DNA of 64,000 nt from Fasciola hepatica (lineage: Eukaryota; Platyhelminthes; Trematoda; Plagiorchiida; Fasciolidae): the NCBI GenBank assembly GCA_948099385.1, contig CANUEZ040000068.1, positions 144,001 through 208,000 on the forward strand, written 5' to 3'. Positions 47,901 to 61,027 of this stretch are shown here, in pieces. Numbering within the stretch: position 1 is the stretch's first letter; each line of letters begins with the position of its first letter. The notes beneath the pieces are model-generated. The model saw only the letters and a list, made by a program, of their open reading frames with translations, had not been told where the DNA came from and ran no database searches. A program made the translations under genes and the position numbers.

Positions 47901-50900
47901 GATCTCTTGTTTACGTTGGACTTCACATCCAAAAATCATTCTAAATATTAAAACTGATATTTACGATGGAATAATGGGTAGAAATATAATACTTGGCTTA
48001 CGAGTACCTGGACCAATACCACCGCATTAAGAAGCCTTATCGTATTTCATCCATTCTTACCTACCAGAAATAAAAAAAGGATTTTATCCAATATTTCCAA
48101 TTTTATAAATCTGGAATTCGATGTCTCCAAAATCACAGAATACCCAGAATTGCATATTTCTATGGGTGTGATAGTCTCTGCCAGTATGGTTGGAGTGAGT
48201 CATTTGCCATAGTAAGTTCCATCGGTTGAGCACTTCGTACCGGTGTTGTTCATTACATTTCGATTTGGAAAACAACATACTCACGGAAGTCGTCCAATAT
48301 AGAAATCGCTTGAATGTTCTTCCGATAGAAACATTTCAGCACTGGGCAGAAAGTATGCACTGGAGAAGGGAATGAAATGTGATTTTTGTAAGTCTAATTG
48401 ACGCGACCATTAGCAGATGGATGGTCATGCTCATTTTGGAAATTCAGTAACCCACCATAGCTTACGGGGATGCAGATTTTCTCATTCTTTGTAGCTGTGT
48501 GATCGGCGTCTGATTTTCCTTGACAGGGAAACAAGCGGTTCGAATAAAAAAATTGAAGTCGCATAACTTGGTAATTATCTATGCATGAACGAATCGTAAA
48601 GAAGTTCTTCTACTGAATGAAGTACTGTTTTCTGTACCAGTGACGTCGAATGCAAATGAGCATTGCTTGCCAGTAAAGGATTTTGTGCGACGGGTGCAGT
48701 GACGATAATGAAACACGAAGAATGATGAGCACATGAAGGACAACTACTATAACCACGAGTGCACAACTGTGAGGGCTTTCTACTCCTGGTTATGTTTGTT
48801 GCGGTGGCCGAAAATGTAGCGAGCCTGGAGTTATGTATGCACTGTGTACCTAAATATCTCTAAAGCCATTCGAACCACCTCGGATGATATTCATGATGTG
48901 TAGACGTAAACAGACAGATCTGGGAAACCGAGGTTACTGAATCTGAATTTTGCAGAGAACTAATCAAATTCCAATTGTCTGTACTGAAAATTCTCAAGAA
49001 ACACATTGAATTCCACAATCTAACTTCCCGGCTGTATGCGGTGTTTCGATCTCAGTCGAATGAGAGAAGTTGACGCGTGCGACTGTCGTGTGGAAATATG
49101 CTCTTCCAAGAACAAAACACAAGTTGTTGGCCTGCTCCGTACATGATGTATTTCTGCGCAACTGTATCGTCGTGTTATAATCTGCACTTCAACTGTTTTT
49201 GGCCGAATTTTAATCGGATGATTCTTGGACGATAAATATGAAGGTGTTTTGCGTTCATCGTAAAAGGAAACATTTAATTTTGCTCATTTAAAATCTCTCT
49301 TCGAAAGGAGTAGTACAAATAAAAATTACTTATCTGCTCAAATGGTGTTTCTTGGGAATTTCAACATGATACACTCCGCTTGCTGAAATCATCGTGAACA
49401 CATTACCGATGTACTGCATAATCCCATGGTAGATCTGTCGCACTCTGTTCCCAATTAATTTTCATTCTCATTTTTTTTACCATACGGTTCAGCCTTCGCA
49501 CAATGGAGGAGGGTTCAACCGTGGAGTCGAAGCAAAACCCTTTTGTTACGCCTAGTACTGGCAAAATTCAGTTTGAATGTTGAAATACACCACGAATACT
49601 GATGGGAACATTTCAGATAACAACGTTCGTCGCAAACTAAACGCACCGAGCAAAGACTGGTAATTTGGTATTGCACCTGAGAAGGCCTCAATCATCATTT
49701 ATACTTTTTCCTTTACATTTGTCTTCAATAAATCACGGAAGTAAGTTTACTCGTTTTGTTCATAAGTTTTTTTTATTTTTCAGCATCACGCTTTGTTTCT
49801 TTCGGATAATATAATTCTTGTAATGCCATCGTTGGAGAAATAAACTCATTCTCACCACATATGCGTCATGAATGCATCGATTTTAGCTTAGGCGTAATAC
49901 GATCGCCAGAATTCTTGAGAGAAAGAAAACACTGTCTGAAGCATCTTTCGAATTTTTTCCTTATCTATCTCCAAGCCAGAATTATTAAGCCATAATCATC
50001 ATTTTTTCGCTCTCAGAATAATCATTTCAAGCTAACGATTCCTCAACGAAATAATCAGTGGAGGAAACAGTGTACCATGATATTGAGCACCATGAGTAAT
50101 CCCGATAAAATTGCAATTTTGCATAGATTAGGAAATAATTTCAAATTGTGGCATTTCATCCGTGAATACACAATCTTAGCCATTGTTGTTTGATTATTCA
50201 TACTGAAATCTTATCAAGCTCATTGTGGTGCATGAAGATGATGATACGTTTTTCTACGGCTGAAGGATAATTATTTCACAATGTGATGTTTTTGTCATTA
50301 CCCAGTGAGCAAAGTTATTACCTTCGACAAAACCCCCTTGCGATATTGGAGAATCGGGTATCATTAAAAAGTCATTCCACGACACCCATGAAATCTTTGA
50401 AGTGTGCAGATACCGTGTTATGTTGAACAACGTACATTATCTTCATCTTCTGTCTGGAGCAAAATTGAGATTTATGATCTGGGTAAAACTGTTGCAAAGC
50501 CCGTAAACACTTTCTGACAACATTAAAACTCCGGACGACAATTTGTGCCTGGTTCATGACATACTAAAGGACAATAACCCTGAGGACCTGCTACAAAGTT
50601 TCCCATTCCACAGCCAAGAATCCCATTGGATTTATGTACAATCTGATAATGTGATACATTTTGCGTCTGCTGATGTTAGAGGAGTCGGGTTATATGAAAT
50701 TTCAGTGTGTATTGGCAAGGCTGTACTCAGATTTAAATTCGAGATAACTTTGGTCAATCACTAAGAACATTCGCAGAATGTGTGTGAGCACGTAGATAAG
50801 CCAGCGTCAGATTCGCATGTACTGCAAGCTTTCTATTCAGAGCGTGGTCAGTTTACCATTGAGGTCCTTCAGTCGTCCACTGGGACTCTCATCTCTCATA

Positions 50901-51359
50901 TTACTGATAAGTGCTTCAGGTTTTGTATAATCTTCGATGTACACGAAGCTGTTGTCAATCCCGGTCGGTTGATAAGTCTAGAAAATGGTTATTCCAACTT
51001 CACTAAGATACGACCAAAGTTATACAATTCCTGAGTTGTGTCTCATAAAATAAGTCGCACTAATCAAATTACTTCTTCAAAATTCAAGACAAATGTGCAT
51101 CAATTTGTGTAAGCCAGATTGATATGGCTAGTACGGCTGTAGACCAAGGTATATGAACTTGATCAGCATGATCTCGCTACAAATTGAACAACGTGTGTCG
51201 TCTTTGCATTAAAACTTGGTTGAGTTCCGTGAACAATCATCCCTAATGTTCACGCCGACCACCATTCTTTCGCTTCCACCTCGGCTTGATAAGTTTTTCG
51301 TTTGGTTCAATTGCTTCAAGCTATTATTCACATTATTTCTATGACGGGTTTCGAGTGTC
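44990..51359. other. Long stretch without a well-supported gene
   Basis: A GC-richer patch lies at 45250-45480. Frames at 46497-46712 and 50543-51034 (plus) look somewhat protein-like (for example QFTIEVLQSSTGTLISHIT) but have no clean pair of splice sites. A GTAAGT at 49741 follows a short open block. None is called. Confidence 0.4.
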
Positions 51360-51830
51360 CTCTATTGTCACGAGTCTAATGATTGATCTTATCTGTATGA
51401 ATTGTCTCTTACGTATTCTTTCTTCCCGGTTTTGGGATGATTCACTGGTTTCCGTTTTGTCATTACTTCATAATTGCCTCGGTTACATGACGAGGCAAGA
51501 CTTTTGGATGTAATTATCTGTTCCTCCCAATCTGTCCTATCCTTGTGAACGACTGAAATTTATCAAGTCTTTGTGATTTCGCACTTTCTCATATCCATGC
51601 TGTTCGGCTTGTTCTCCACCCACGCTTGTGTGACCAGGTTCCTTGAGACCATTAATTCTCTACAAACCGTTGGTTGGTCGAAATCGCCCCGTGAATCAGG
51701 ACCTTCTTCATAAACAACATGACTCGCCTCTGCTTTGCCGTCTCGGTCGTTTCCTGTCTATCGGTGCCCAGGTGTTTTGAAAACTATTTCGACTGTATTG
51801 ATTCTGTGGTCAGTTTGCTCGCGATTCTCC
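51360..51830 (+). repeat. Interspersed repeat R1, copy B
   Basis: Second copy of the repeat at 4365-4810, same orientation, with the same landmarks in the same order. About 470 bases beyond it lies R2 copy B in the same orientation. Confidence 0.6.
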
Positions 51831-52299
51831 GCAAACAGCCGGAAATAAAGAAAGGATGCTAAAAGGAATGAGAATGTGAGGAAAACCATCAGGAGAATAC
51901 TGTGATTCCGAAACTTAGAGTGCTTATGAGTAAAAACTGATCCTAAACTCGTCTTTAATTCAGTGTTCCATAATTTATGTATTTTCGCTTGGAGCGTAAA
52001 CATGTATGGCGGACTGAATCCCTTATTTTCAGTCCGTGCTATTCAATCCCATTCCAATTATCAGTCCTATGGTTCAACTTCTGTACGTGATCTAATTTTT
52101 CAGTGCGATCAAAACCCGGAGACGATCAATAGAATGAAAGTTGTATCTTCGTTCTGACTATGTCTCATAGTGTGATCGAAGCAACGGCAATCCAGTGAAG
52201 TGAACGACCCGATCCAGTAGAGCTGAAAAGCTTACTCATGGTGTTGTACTAAAAGATGGAGTTTACGATTACTGAAAGCTATCATTTGGGTCTCTGCCA

Positions 52300-52545
52300 G
52301 CATAGTGTGGACAAAAAATTTGCATACACCCTGCAGAGGTCAAAATTCGCAACTGACTAATCAGAACGGCGTTAGTAGGCAAAAAGTAGCAAACACCTCA
52401 AAGTAACTACTGAAGTCAGCTAAGAGAGAATACGCGAACATGGATAATGACGAAGCAAATTAGCGGACTTGACCGGTATTCGATTATAAATAATGTATCT
52501 GGGCTCCACAATAAACATAAAAGAAGAGCTTATAAGTGATATATT
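52300..52545 (+). repeat. Interspersed repeat R2, copy B
   Basis: Second copy of the repeat at 41925-42175. Landmarks shared include GTTAGTAGGCAAAA and GAAGCAAATTAGCGG. Confidence 0.65.
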
Positions 52546-53612
52546 CGTTCCGAGTACACGGGGTACTAAGGGAAATGAACTGTGATAAGTCAGCGGTCCA
52601 GACGGATTTTCCCGTTTGATTTTCCTCTTGGGATGATGAAACCGACAGTGAGACTTGCTAAGGAAGATTCGAAAGTGGTTCATTTTGCCGTAAGACGATC
52701 TCTGAAGGTTACTGAAGTACCCTTATCATTTTGAAGCCTCTTGCATGGCAATTTTGAGTAAAATCTCAATCTGAGTAGTATATGCTCGACAGAATATCAT
52801 CCATTGGCACGGTATTGATCACTTTACTGTTCGCGGTTTCATCGTGTCTGTTCACATCTGTCTCCTGAATTTGAGCGAATTCAACGGATCTCATTCCACT
52901 GTAACAACCAATAACAAATCACTGTTTGGGTGGGGGGGGGGGGGTTAACTGGTTCCTTCTTCACAGTAGAAACCTAATTGGAATATCAAAACAGTTAAAA
53001 TGATTGAAAATATGGAAGAAAACCAGAAGTAATAGTATCTTTTCGAATACCAATGGCGCAAACAAAAATGTCATTTTTATGTCACTAAGTTATACCTCCC
53101 AGCCACTGATCTGATGAATCTCGTCTTTGTGTAACACTGTGGAAGTCCGATACGGTCTAACCGGCCAGGTGCGTTGGTCCAGCACCAGCAACGGGCCATG
53201 ACCACCCACTACGTGGCAAACAATGACTATACTTTTTAAGGATATTTAAAGAAGCTAATATACTCCTTCCTTCCCTCCTTACGGAATATCAAGATAAATA
53301 TATCCGTTGATAGGTGGTATACTAATAATTGGTCGAACCAATAAACAATCCGACTCAGAGGTTAGGCTCTTATAGTGATTGATCTTATGATTTTAATGAT
53401 TTAATTTGAGTTGTCAGATAGGGTTGGATTGAAATCAATTTAGTATCTTGTGGCAGCATGCTTCGTAACTGTAATTATTATGTGCATGATCATTCACGCG
53501 TATAGCGTAATTTTCGAAATGGTTCGTGTAACTTCATAATTGAACAGATCTCCGATCGTAATGGCGAAGCATATCAGGTGACTATTCCTTATCACTTTTG
53601 TTTGTCTTTCAG
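52546..53612. other. Stretch without a supported gene; poly-G tract
   Basis: A 13-G run at 52932-52944. Otherwise nothing recognised; probably intron or flank of the model starting at 53613. Confidence 0.4.
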
Positions 53613-53789
53613 TGGAATATTGCAACTTTGCAAAGGTTCATTGAAGTAACATCATTGTTCAGTGATATCTCCCGTCCAGATTTAGTCAGTTTTCTAAAAG
53701 AGTACTTCGCTTGGTGTGAGAAACCTTGCAGTCATACACAAGTTTTTTACCTGGGGGATTTGGAAAGTGGTAATCTGTTGATATTAGAA
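53613..53789 (+). CDS. Exon of a two-exon gene end (unidentified protein)
   Basis: A textbook acceptor (cttatcacttttgtttgtctttcag) enters in phase 0, and exactly 59 codons run to TTAGAA|GTAAGT, one of the best donors in the window. The peptide is mixed and globular-looking (WNIATLQRFIEVTSLFSD, LVSFLKEYFAWCEKPC, VFYLGDLESGNLLILE). It joins in frame to the short exon at 54090-54125, which ends the protein. Both splice pairs are near consensus and the phases agree. The family is not recognised; a helical interior and acidic end are all that can be said. Upstream exons were not found with confidence; a weak candidate lies near 52034. Confidence 0.5.
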
Positions 53790-54089
53790 GTAAGTAGTTC
53801 TAGTGGACCGCGTGGTTGCCTAGGTTTCTGAACGAAAACTATACTTCGTTTTTCAATTCCATCATATCGACCATTCGACTATACAGTAATACATGTAATA
53901 CGTTTGATAACGAGGATTCTGATGGAGTTAAATGACATTGTTAAACAAACTACTGTCCACACACATTTTTCTCATTATATACAAGGTAAAGATTAGTGTT
54001 CCTACCTATGCAGCACAGAGTTCATTCCGCTCCACCAAAGGGACCAGTATGTCTTTCTCCCATAATTTTTTTATTTTCATTCTTCTCAG

Positions 54090-54125
54090 TCTTCAGTCAA
54101 AAAAATTTTTGAGCAACAGTTATAA
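54090..54125 (+). CDS. Very short terminal exon
   Basis: Preceded by a long pyrimidine tract and acceptor (ttatttt...cattcttctcag), it adds SSVKKIFEQQL and a TAA at 54123-54125 in the frame left by the exon ending at 53789; the intron is 300 bases. A different frame, entered in phase 2, would run to 54144. Confidence 0.38.
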   Translation, partial: SSVKKIFEQQL

Positions 54126-54899
54126 CGAAAAGCTGTTATCATAGTCCGTCCAAGTAGCCTTTCCACTTCACTGACTTTCTCGATCCGGTTGTAGGTTTCC
54201 TTCCCTGAGTGCACATGCTGTGCCTTAGAAAAACGGAAAAAACCGCTTAGTTTATCCGTCATAGCACCCGTACTCTTCTCAACCGTAATGCAGGTCTACA
54301 CGAGTCATGTGCATCCCAGACCACTGCACTTTTGGGTCGTAATTTTTTCCTTGAGCATCTTGCACTCAGGGCAAATCATGTGATGAATGCATACAATACA
54401 CGTACGGTGTCAACAGAAGCTACGAATATCAGCACATTGAATAGCGATCGGTGCCATGTGCACGTTTTTGACAGTGACGCATTAGGCAATGCAAACTGAA
54501 ATCAGATGAGAAAAATCATTTCATTTGGTCTTCGCATAACTGAATCCATCGGTATGGTGAAACTCAAGATTTAAATGTTATGAGCACAGTGGTTTCTTGG
54601 TCATACACATCCACACTTTCCGGCGCACGAAAATCTTTCAAGGACTGGGTTCACCCGGCTATCCCCCAATGTTCAGCCATATGTGCGACGTACTCCACGC
54701 AGAGACATCACATATTTTTGGTGTGTGTATTTGTGGATGCATGATTGCGCGTGTGCATGTGTGAGATGACTTCAACACAGACAGTGGGGAGATAGTCCTA
54801 GGGATAGCCAGTTGAACCCAGGCTTTGAAGAGTTTCATGCACCGGAAAGTATGAGTGTGTACGACCAGGAAACCAATTACGCTTAATCGTGAATCTTTG

Positions 54900-56260
54900 G
54901 GGGACTAACGACGATTCAGTCCGGATTCGACTCCAGAGAACAACTGGCTCAAAGAGAAACAGGTCACTTGACTCCTCCGGGAATTATGCTTATATGGATT
55001 TATCCCTGAGAGCCTATATAGAAAACTGAAACCAATAGGCACCCAAAACGCCAAAACTGAGGGAATCTCCGAAAATTCCCAAGCCTGATGTTCCATTGAG
55101 ACCTATTTTATGTATGCAGAACTCAGCTTGCCACAAGTTGGCATTTTGGTTGGTGGATACTCTATCTCCTATCCGAAAGCACATGACATCACACTGTCTG
55201 AAGGACTCATTTGAACTATCAGATATCCTGGTGCGAACATCCGTGAATTCTCAAAAATGTTTACCTTTGACGTTGATTCACTTTCCTCTAGTGTACCCCT
55301 AAAAGAAACGGTAGAGTATTTAAGCGACATAGTAGCAACACTCAATCCCACTTTACCGAGTCCTGTTACATACATCTGTGACTTCATTCTCTTATGTACA
55401 GAAAATATACGTTTCGAATTTAAAGGACAGTCGTACTGAGAAATTGGTGGTGTGGCAATGGGTGGCCCTTTCGGACCCGTATTGGTAGATATCAGTTTGG
55501 GAATGACTGAGAAAAATGTACATTAGAGTGATAGCAGTCTCGCTTTTTTGGATATGATGATAACAAAATGCGCAGTTTTGTTCCAGTTGCCTACAAAAAG
55601 GGCTTGGTCAAAACCCTGTTCCACAGAGTGCGTAAAATCTGCAGTGAAGTCCAATTGCAAAAAGAGGAAGAGTTCCTAACCGAAACTCTCTGTGCCAATG
55701 GATACCCTGATAAGTTCATTGAAATCCACAGAAACACCTAAGACCATACAAGTCGACACGGTCGAGAAAAAACGAGTTACTTCAGCGCTACCATTTAATG
55801 GGGGATCATCTGTTCAATCGGATTAGTCAAAGTCTAAAGTGTGCGCTAAATAGCATTTACTGGGCGGCTGAATTACAGATTTCGCAAACCACCAAACGAC
55901 TAAACCTCCAAGCCCATTCAGACAGTGTCACGTCATTTATCAGCTCACCTGTTGCTGCGGTGACACCTGCACAGACAGAACGGCTCGGTGTCTCAGTCAA
56001 AGAATGGCGGAGCATGTACCGAAGCGGTTAGTGTAGTGGACGAGTCATCCTCCTCCCGGACAACAAACGACGACGAGAAACCCGGACTCATCCATCGCGA
56101 AACACCTTGTGACCTTTCATCGTCGCATTGATCCGGGCCGAGCTTTGCCAGCGATTGCATGCCTTATGTGAGGCTGTGTTGATAAGTAGACTTGGGCCTC
56201 AACAGTGTGCACAGAAACTTTTGACCCTAATGTGTGCTTGCCGTGGAGTTAACCACTCAG
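54900..56260 (+). mobile_element. Penelope-like retroelement: RT plus GIY-YIG endonuclease, defective
   Basis: Order of motifs on the plus strand: a thumb-side lead-in (ESLYRKLKPIGTQN), a frame change, then the RT block PKPDVPLRPILCMQNSACHK and LVDTLSPIRKH, a frame change, FDVDSLSSSVPLKETVEYL (55259 on), a TGA, then GGVAMGGPFGP at about 55446. Next comes SSLAFLDMMI at 55522, so the stretch holding the catalytic YVDD is missing. Then AYKKGLVKTLFHRVRKIC and EEEFLTETLCANGYPDKFIE (55590-55730), and a GIY-YIG-type endonuclease (VIYQLTCCCGD at 55930; the YIG residues are changed) ending with a C-terminal HALCEAVLI segment. This order is diagnostic of the Penelope family. Multiple frame changes and stops show a dead copy. 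The 5' end is missing or unrecognisable. Confidence 0.9.
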
Positions 56261-58129
56261 GTTTACCGAATGGTTTCCTAATTTCGTTTGACACTGTCTA
56301 TTCCATTGTTTTGCTCTGTGCCCCATTCGAACAGGAATTCACACGATTTTACTCACGCGATTGAGAAGATTAAAAGAAATGCTTGTATCTCGCAATTAGT
56401 CTTCTATCTGCTTTGATGAAGTGAATCTATGTGTGCGTGGCCTAAGGCTGACTGAAGCAACTGCTTCGCTTACATGGACGAGGTCGTTGGGACACAATGG
56501 AGTGCGTCTATTCAGCCTTGTACATGTCTGTTGTCATGTAAAGCGGTGACTGCTTGATCACGTGGGGTGATGATCTTGATCTGTCGTAATTTACGTGGTC
56601 GCACGATAAAGTGAGGTTATAACCATATCTTTCAAAAAGTAGGGTCGATGCTTTCAGTAACGGTGGCCTACTGTGACGAAAACACACGATGAAGACCCAG
56701 ATCATAATCTCTTAATAGCGAGGCTGAAAATTTATTCATCAGCTACTTATGAAACATACGTGCCAAAACTCTATTTTCCCAACCAAAAATATGACCCACT
56801 TCATAAATCTCTCACATAGTTTTTTCACGGTCCTTTTTTGTTTATTTGTCACTTCTTAGTGGTGTCAGTCTCATTACCGGTATTCTGACGGCAACTTTCC
56901 ACCTCTGTTGAACTGCAGAAACCATTCTGTGCCCAATAAAAGATTAGACTCACCCCATCGAAAGTCGATATTTAAGTTGAAAGAGTGCACTACAAATTCT
57001 ATGATGATGCTAGCGTAGACTATCTATCACATTTGTTCGGCTCTGTGGATCACACACGTTTCGTCGTGTTTCTTTTGATCATGATGAGAAATCCTTACAA
57101 TGAACCACTTTAAGGTTAATACAATATGCCAGTGGTTCGAATATGTAAGTTGCTGATGGCGAATTACAACCAAATGATGAAAGTAAATAGGCTGGCCAAT
57201 AAATTATTGACTGATCTCTAAAATGGACATTGAAAATAGTAATATATCTGGAATAGAAACAGAGTGATAGAATGATGCTCCGAAGAACTTCTGCCGTTGA
57301 AAGTAGTCAAGAAGTTATGACCATGAGCATGCTGTGGTGACAGTCATTTCTTTCTTGCTTTTAACACGTTTATTGTATAGCTGAACGCTGACCGCCAACA
57401 GCGGTGGCCATTTGACCGTTGTTTTTGCGCACGCTCTCAAATACACGTTAATCAATATCTTTTTCGATCCCGTTCTTGATATCATGTGCAGTGTAAAACA
57501 CCGTCCTGATTACCGCATTCCTACGTTGCCGAGGAATAAAGTAACTTGTAGGTGGTCTACGTAATACGAACGAACGAATAACGCGTTTAAAAACGAAACT
57601 GCAAGGTAAGGTTTAGCGACCTTGCAACGTGTTATTGATTCGCGATTGCTAGAGGGGTCAAATAAATAGCCTCTGATAGACTGTAGGTTACCTTCTACAC
57701 CTATTATATATTTGGAAACTTATTCCTCGTCACACTACTGAACGCATGATTACAGTGTTGATTGCAAATAGTAGCGGCCTTGCATATCCTATAGAACTGA
57801 AAGAAAATTAGTGTATCACATACGACAGTAAATGGACATTCAAATGACGATAGTCACGCTGACCGGGCCAGTTTTTCTTATCTCAGGGAAGGTTTATTGC
57901 AATAAGAGTTTTTGAACACACAAATCCAGAGTATTAGATTAAACAATATATCTTCCAGGCAGTGAACATGCACTAGCCTTATAAATACCACTCCAGTCTA
58001 ATCCAGGGTGTTTTCGCCGAACAAGAGTTGACTGCATAAACACGTTACAGCTGAGGATGAAATTATAGTAAATTCAGTTCTCGCCCTTGGAGGCAACACT
58101 TCTGGACCACACTTCATTTTTCAGATCAC
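56261..58129. other. Stretch without a supported gene
   Basis: Contains whatever remains of the element's 3' end. No exon or repeat recognised. Confidence 0.4.
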
Positions 58130-58380
58130 TCCATACATTTACAAATAATATTACCTTAGAACTCCTCGTTTAAGGTTATTGTGGAGCCTAGAGCCATTAT
58201 TCTACAATAATTATCGGTCAAGTCCTTATCTATCATACAATTTTCGCGTACACATTTCTGGCTGACTGCATCATCCACTTTCTGATATTTTTCCCATTTT
58301 TCCTATTAACAAACTTTTTGTAGTACATTGCGAAACGCGATCTCTCCACAGAGTGCCGGTCAAGATATTGCACAGCTCGC
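58130..58380 (-). repeat. Interspersed repeat R2, copy C (reversed)
   Basis: Read on the minus strand it matches the R2 copies at 41925 and 52300. On the plus strand the GGAGCCTAGAGCCATTATTC block, then TTTTCGCGTACACATTT, TATTAACAAACTTT and AACGCGATCTCTCC-type segments line up in reverse order. It is more diverged than the other two. Confidence 0.5.
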
Positions 58381-61027
58381 CACATTCTGTTGGATAAAGA
58401 TTATGCTTTGTGAAGCGTCAGTATATTGAGCCTTCAGTGATATGATTGATGAAACTAGTCCACTCTGACTTTCAAGTAGTTGGCAAGGAGTCGACACACT
58501 TGGGAGTTGTTAACCAGTGATCTAATTTGTCGACTTTTTGAAATACGAGGAAGAAAGGTCATCAATAAGACTCAAACAAATTAAACTACTGGATGTGATG
58601 AAAAAGACGCTTTACAATGGTATGATCAACCATTAGGAGAGACTACTATATCAATGAATTGAATGACTGGGTGGCTGACAGAATGACTGACTGACTGACT
58701 GATTAAATGAATGAATCCTGAGTGACTGCTTAACTGGTTGAATGCAAGACTGAATGGCCAGTTTTGTTAAAATTTCAACTATGAAACGTAGTTGGTGCGT
58801 AGTAAATAAAATGTCTTTCCCTCAATTGAGGATGGCCCTCAACAGAACGTGTTTATGCACGAATGCAACCAAACCATTTTTTCCGATACCGTTTTTTTAT
58901 TGTAAACTTCATCTAAAACTCTTTTAAAAGACGCGAAATTATTAGTAATTTATAATTAAAATTCCTATGTCCTTATAATTCACCGCAAATAGTTGAAGTC
59001 AGAAATATTTAGTTGTGGAGAAAAAAATTGCGTCGTTATGTGTTGAATATCAATTGTTTCGATGTCACCCAAGGCAAATCGGGACATTTGATCTACACAA
59101 CGATAAGTAAGGTAAACTTCATCTGAGATTGTCCAACGGAGGCACTTTCATATGGGACATCCATTTGCATAAGTATTTGCTCTTGGTCAGAGATTTGCGT
59201 AGACAGGTGTAGATTTAGCACATCACTGTGAAGAGTAAACTGAAGATGAGCTGATGAATTAGGCCAATACTCTCGCTTGTTTTTTTAGAATCCAGGTCAG
59301 GTAAGGAGCAGTAGAGTTTCCGTTATAGTAACAAGGACATAGATCGAAAACAGGAACGGTAAAGGCACGGTGGTTACTCTTGGACAAATAAGTGTAAAAC
59401 GGGGGAGTCAAATCTGGGAGAATGCCTCCAGACGTTTCACACGTGACCAGCTGTGATTGAGACAACTTTGCAGGTAGTTCATTTAGGGCTAATTTGATAG
59501 GGAAACTACCAGTGAGGCCGAATGATAGCAGGCTTGAGTTTGAATCACCGTGCCTACGACTTCGTACATACCGGCACCAGACTCCCTGGTGAAGGCTTTC
59601 ACCTACTTGAGCAATCCTAACCGGGTATGCCGCGGTGCACAATTCACAGGCTACAGCCGGTCAATCTGATTTGACAGACCCAGTGATCTTTGAGTTCACT
59701 GAACGACAGTCTCAAGCACTCAAATCAAATGCACACATGATCTACACCACTCTGTTAGTTTCGTATTGGTTGTTTCTGTCACGTGTGCTTTGAAAAGCGT
59801 GCATCGTAATACCAGTGCACAATTCCGAGTGCTCCAGGTTGCATCCTGTGGTTCGAGCGGAGATGTGCCGATTTTTGGTTTTCGTGACTGGATGTTTTGC
59901 TGATATAGATAATGCGCAGTACATGTATAAAAAAGATTGCTGGCTGATGATCGACAGACTTTGGCGATGCATTTTGAAATTTTTCTTCAATGGATCTGCA
60001 AGAATAACTAGGCAGCAGTACAATGAAACAATAATAATGAATGAAAAAAGGGAGTAGTTCTCTGTTTACCCCCAAAACACCCGAGCATCCGTGTTTGCCA
60101 ATGTAGTTGGCGTAGTCTTTACACATTGTATGAAATGAAATGACCACCTCAAATTTGCATTGATGCTAATTCCGAACTATTTGGCAGAACCTTTTCTGAC
60201 CAGCGGTTCTACCGGAAATGAATGACTAATCACAAGGATGAATCTTCCGAGAAAGGGTGTATATACATACATAGCATTTAGACAAATCTAAAGTTGAACC
60301 GAATCAAACAGAGAAATCATAAAAAGATAGGCAACGGATCAAGCAATGAAATCCTGAATTAAGAATAGTCCTGTCAAAGATTCCAATTCTCCGAGAATCT
60401 CAATCAATGTGCCATAGGATTAGTTGGAAGGTCAATAATGGGGGTGGAAAACAAATAGGGGAAAGGAAAGCTCCATGAAGCACTTATAGAAGGCAAATAA
60501 AACATGGGGTCAAACACGTCGCAGACAGAGGGCGATCGACTGACCTTTTTTCACCCAACTTATTCATCGAAGGCTTGGAAGTTAAGAAATCTAGTCATGT
60601 GCACTGAGTTCCACTGGTGAGGGAATCGGATAAGCATGAAAATAATTGTTGGGGGTTAACAAAAGCTCCTAGTTGACGAAGGAAAAGAGAGTTTGGAATA
60701 ACACTTAGCTTACAAGAGCTCATCCTAAAGACTTATCTGATCCATCCAACAATTTGGCTGTATGATAGAATAGGAGGGCCGTAGAATCCACTGGGTACCA
60801 GTTCGGTTTATAGCTAAACTGTAATAGTTCGTCGGGGGAGTGTATGAAGACAATCAACCATCTAAAAATGATATAATATGTAAGCTTAGGATTGAATAAA
60901 GGTGAAACATTTGGACAAGAACGGATGCGAGCAAGAATTGATTGCTTGAAAGATTAGTGAATATATCAGTAATAGCACAATCATGGTGTCTTAGGCATGA
61001 TGACAATTGGCCATTTGAATGAAAAAC
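58381..61027. other. Stretch without a supported gene
   Basis: A (GACT)n run at 58687-58701. Frames at 59259-59642 (minus) and 59815-60057 (plus) are of chance length without paired splice sites. Confidence 0.4.

Noticed and set aside
54905..54950. Box-B-like gagtcgaatccgg on the minus strand
   Set aside because: Falls inside the Penelope element's 5' part; no box A found.
59259..59642. 127-codon open frame on the minus strand
   Set aside because: Looks like antisense of a possible tRNA-like patch (gagtttgaatcaccg near 59530); no box A at proper spacing, so neither the gene nor the SINE was called.
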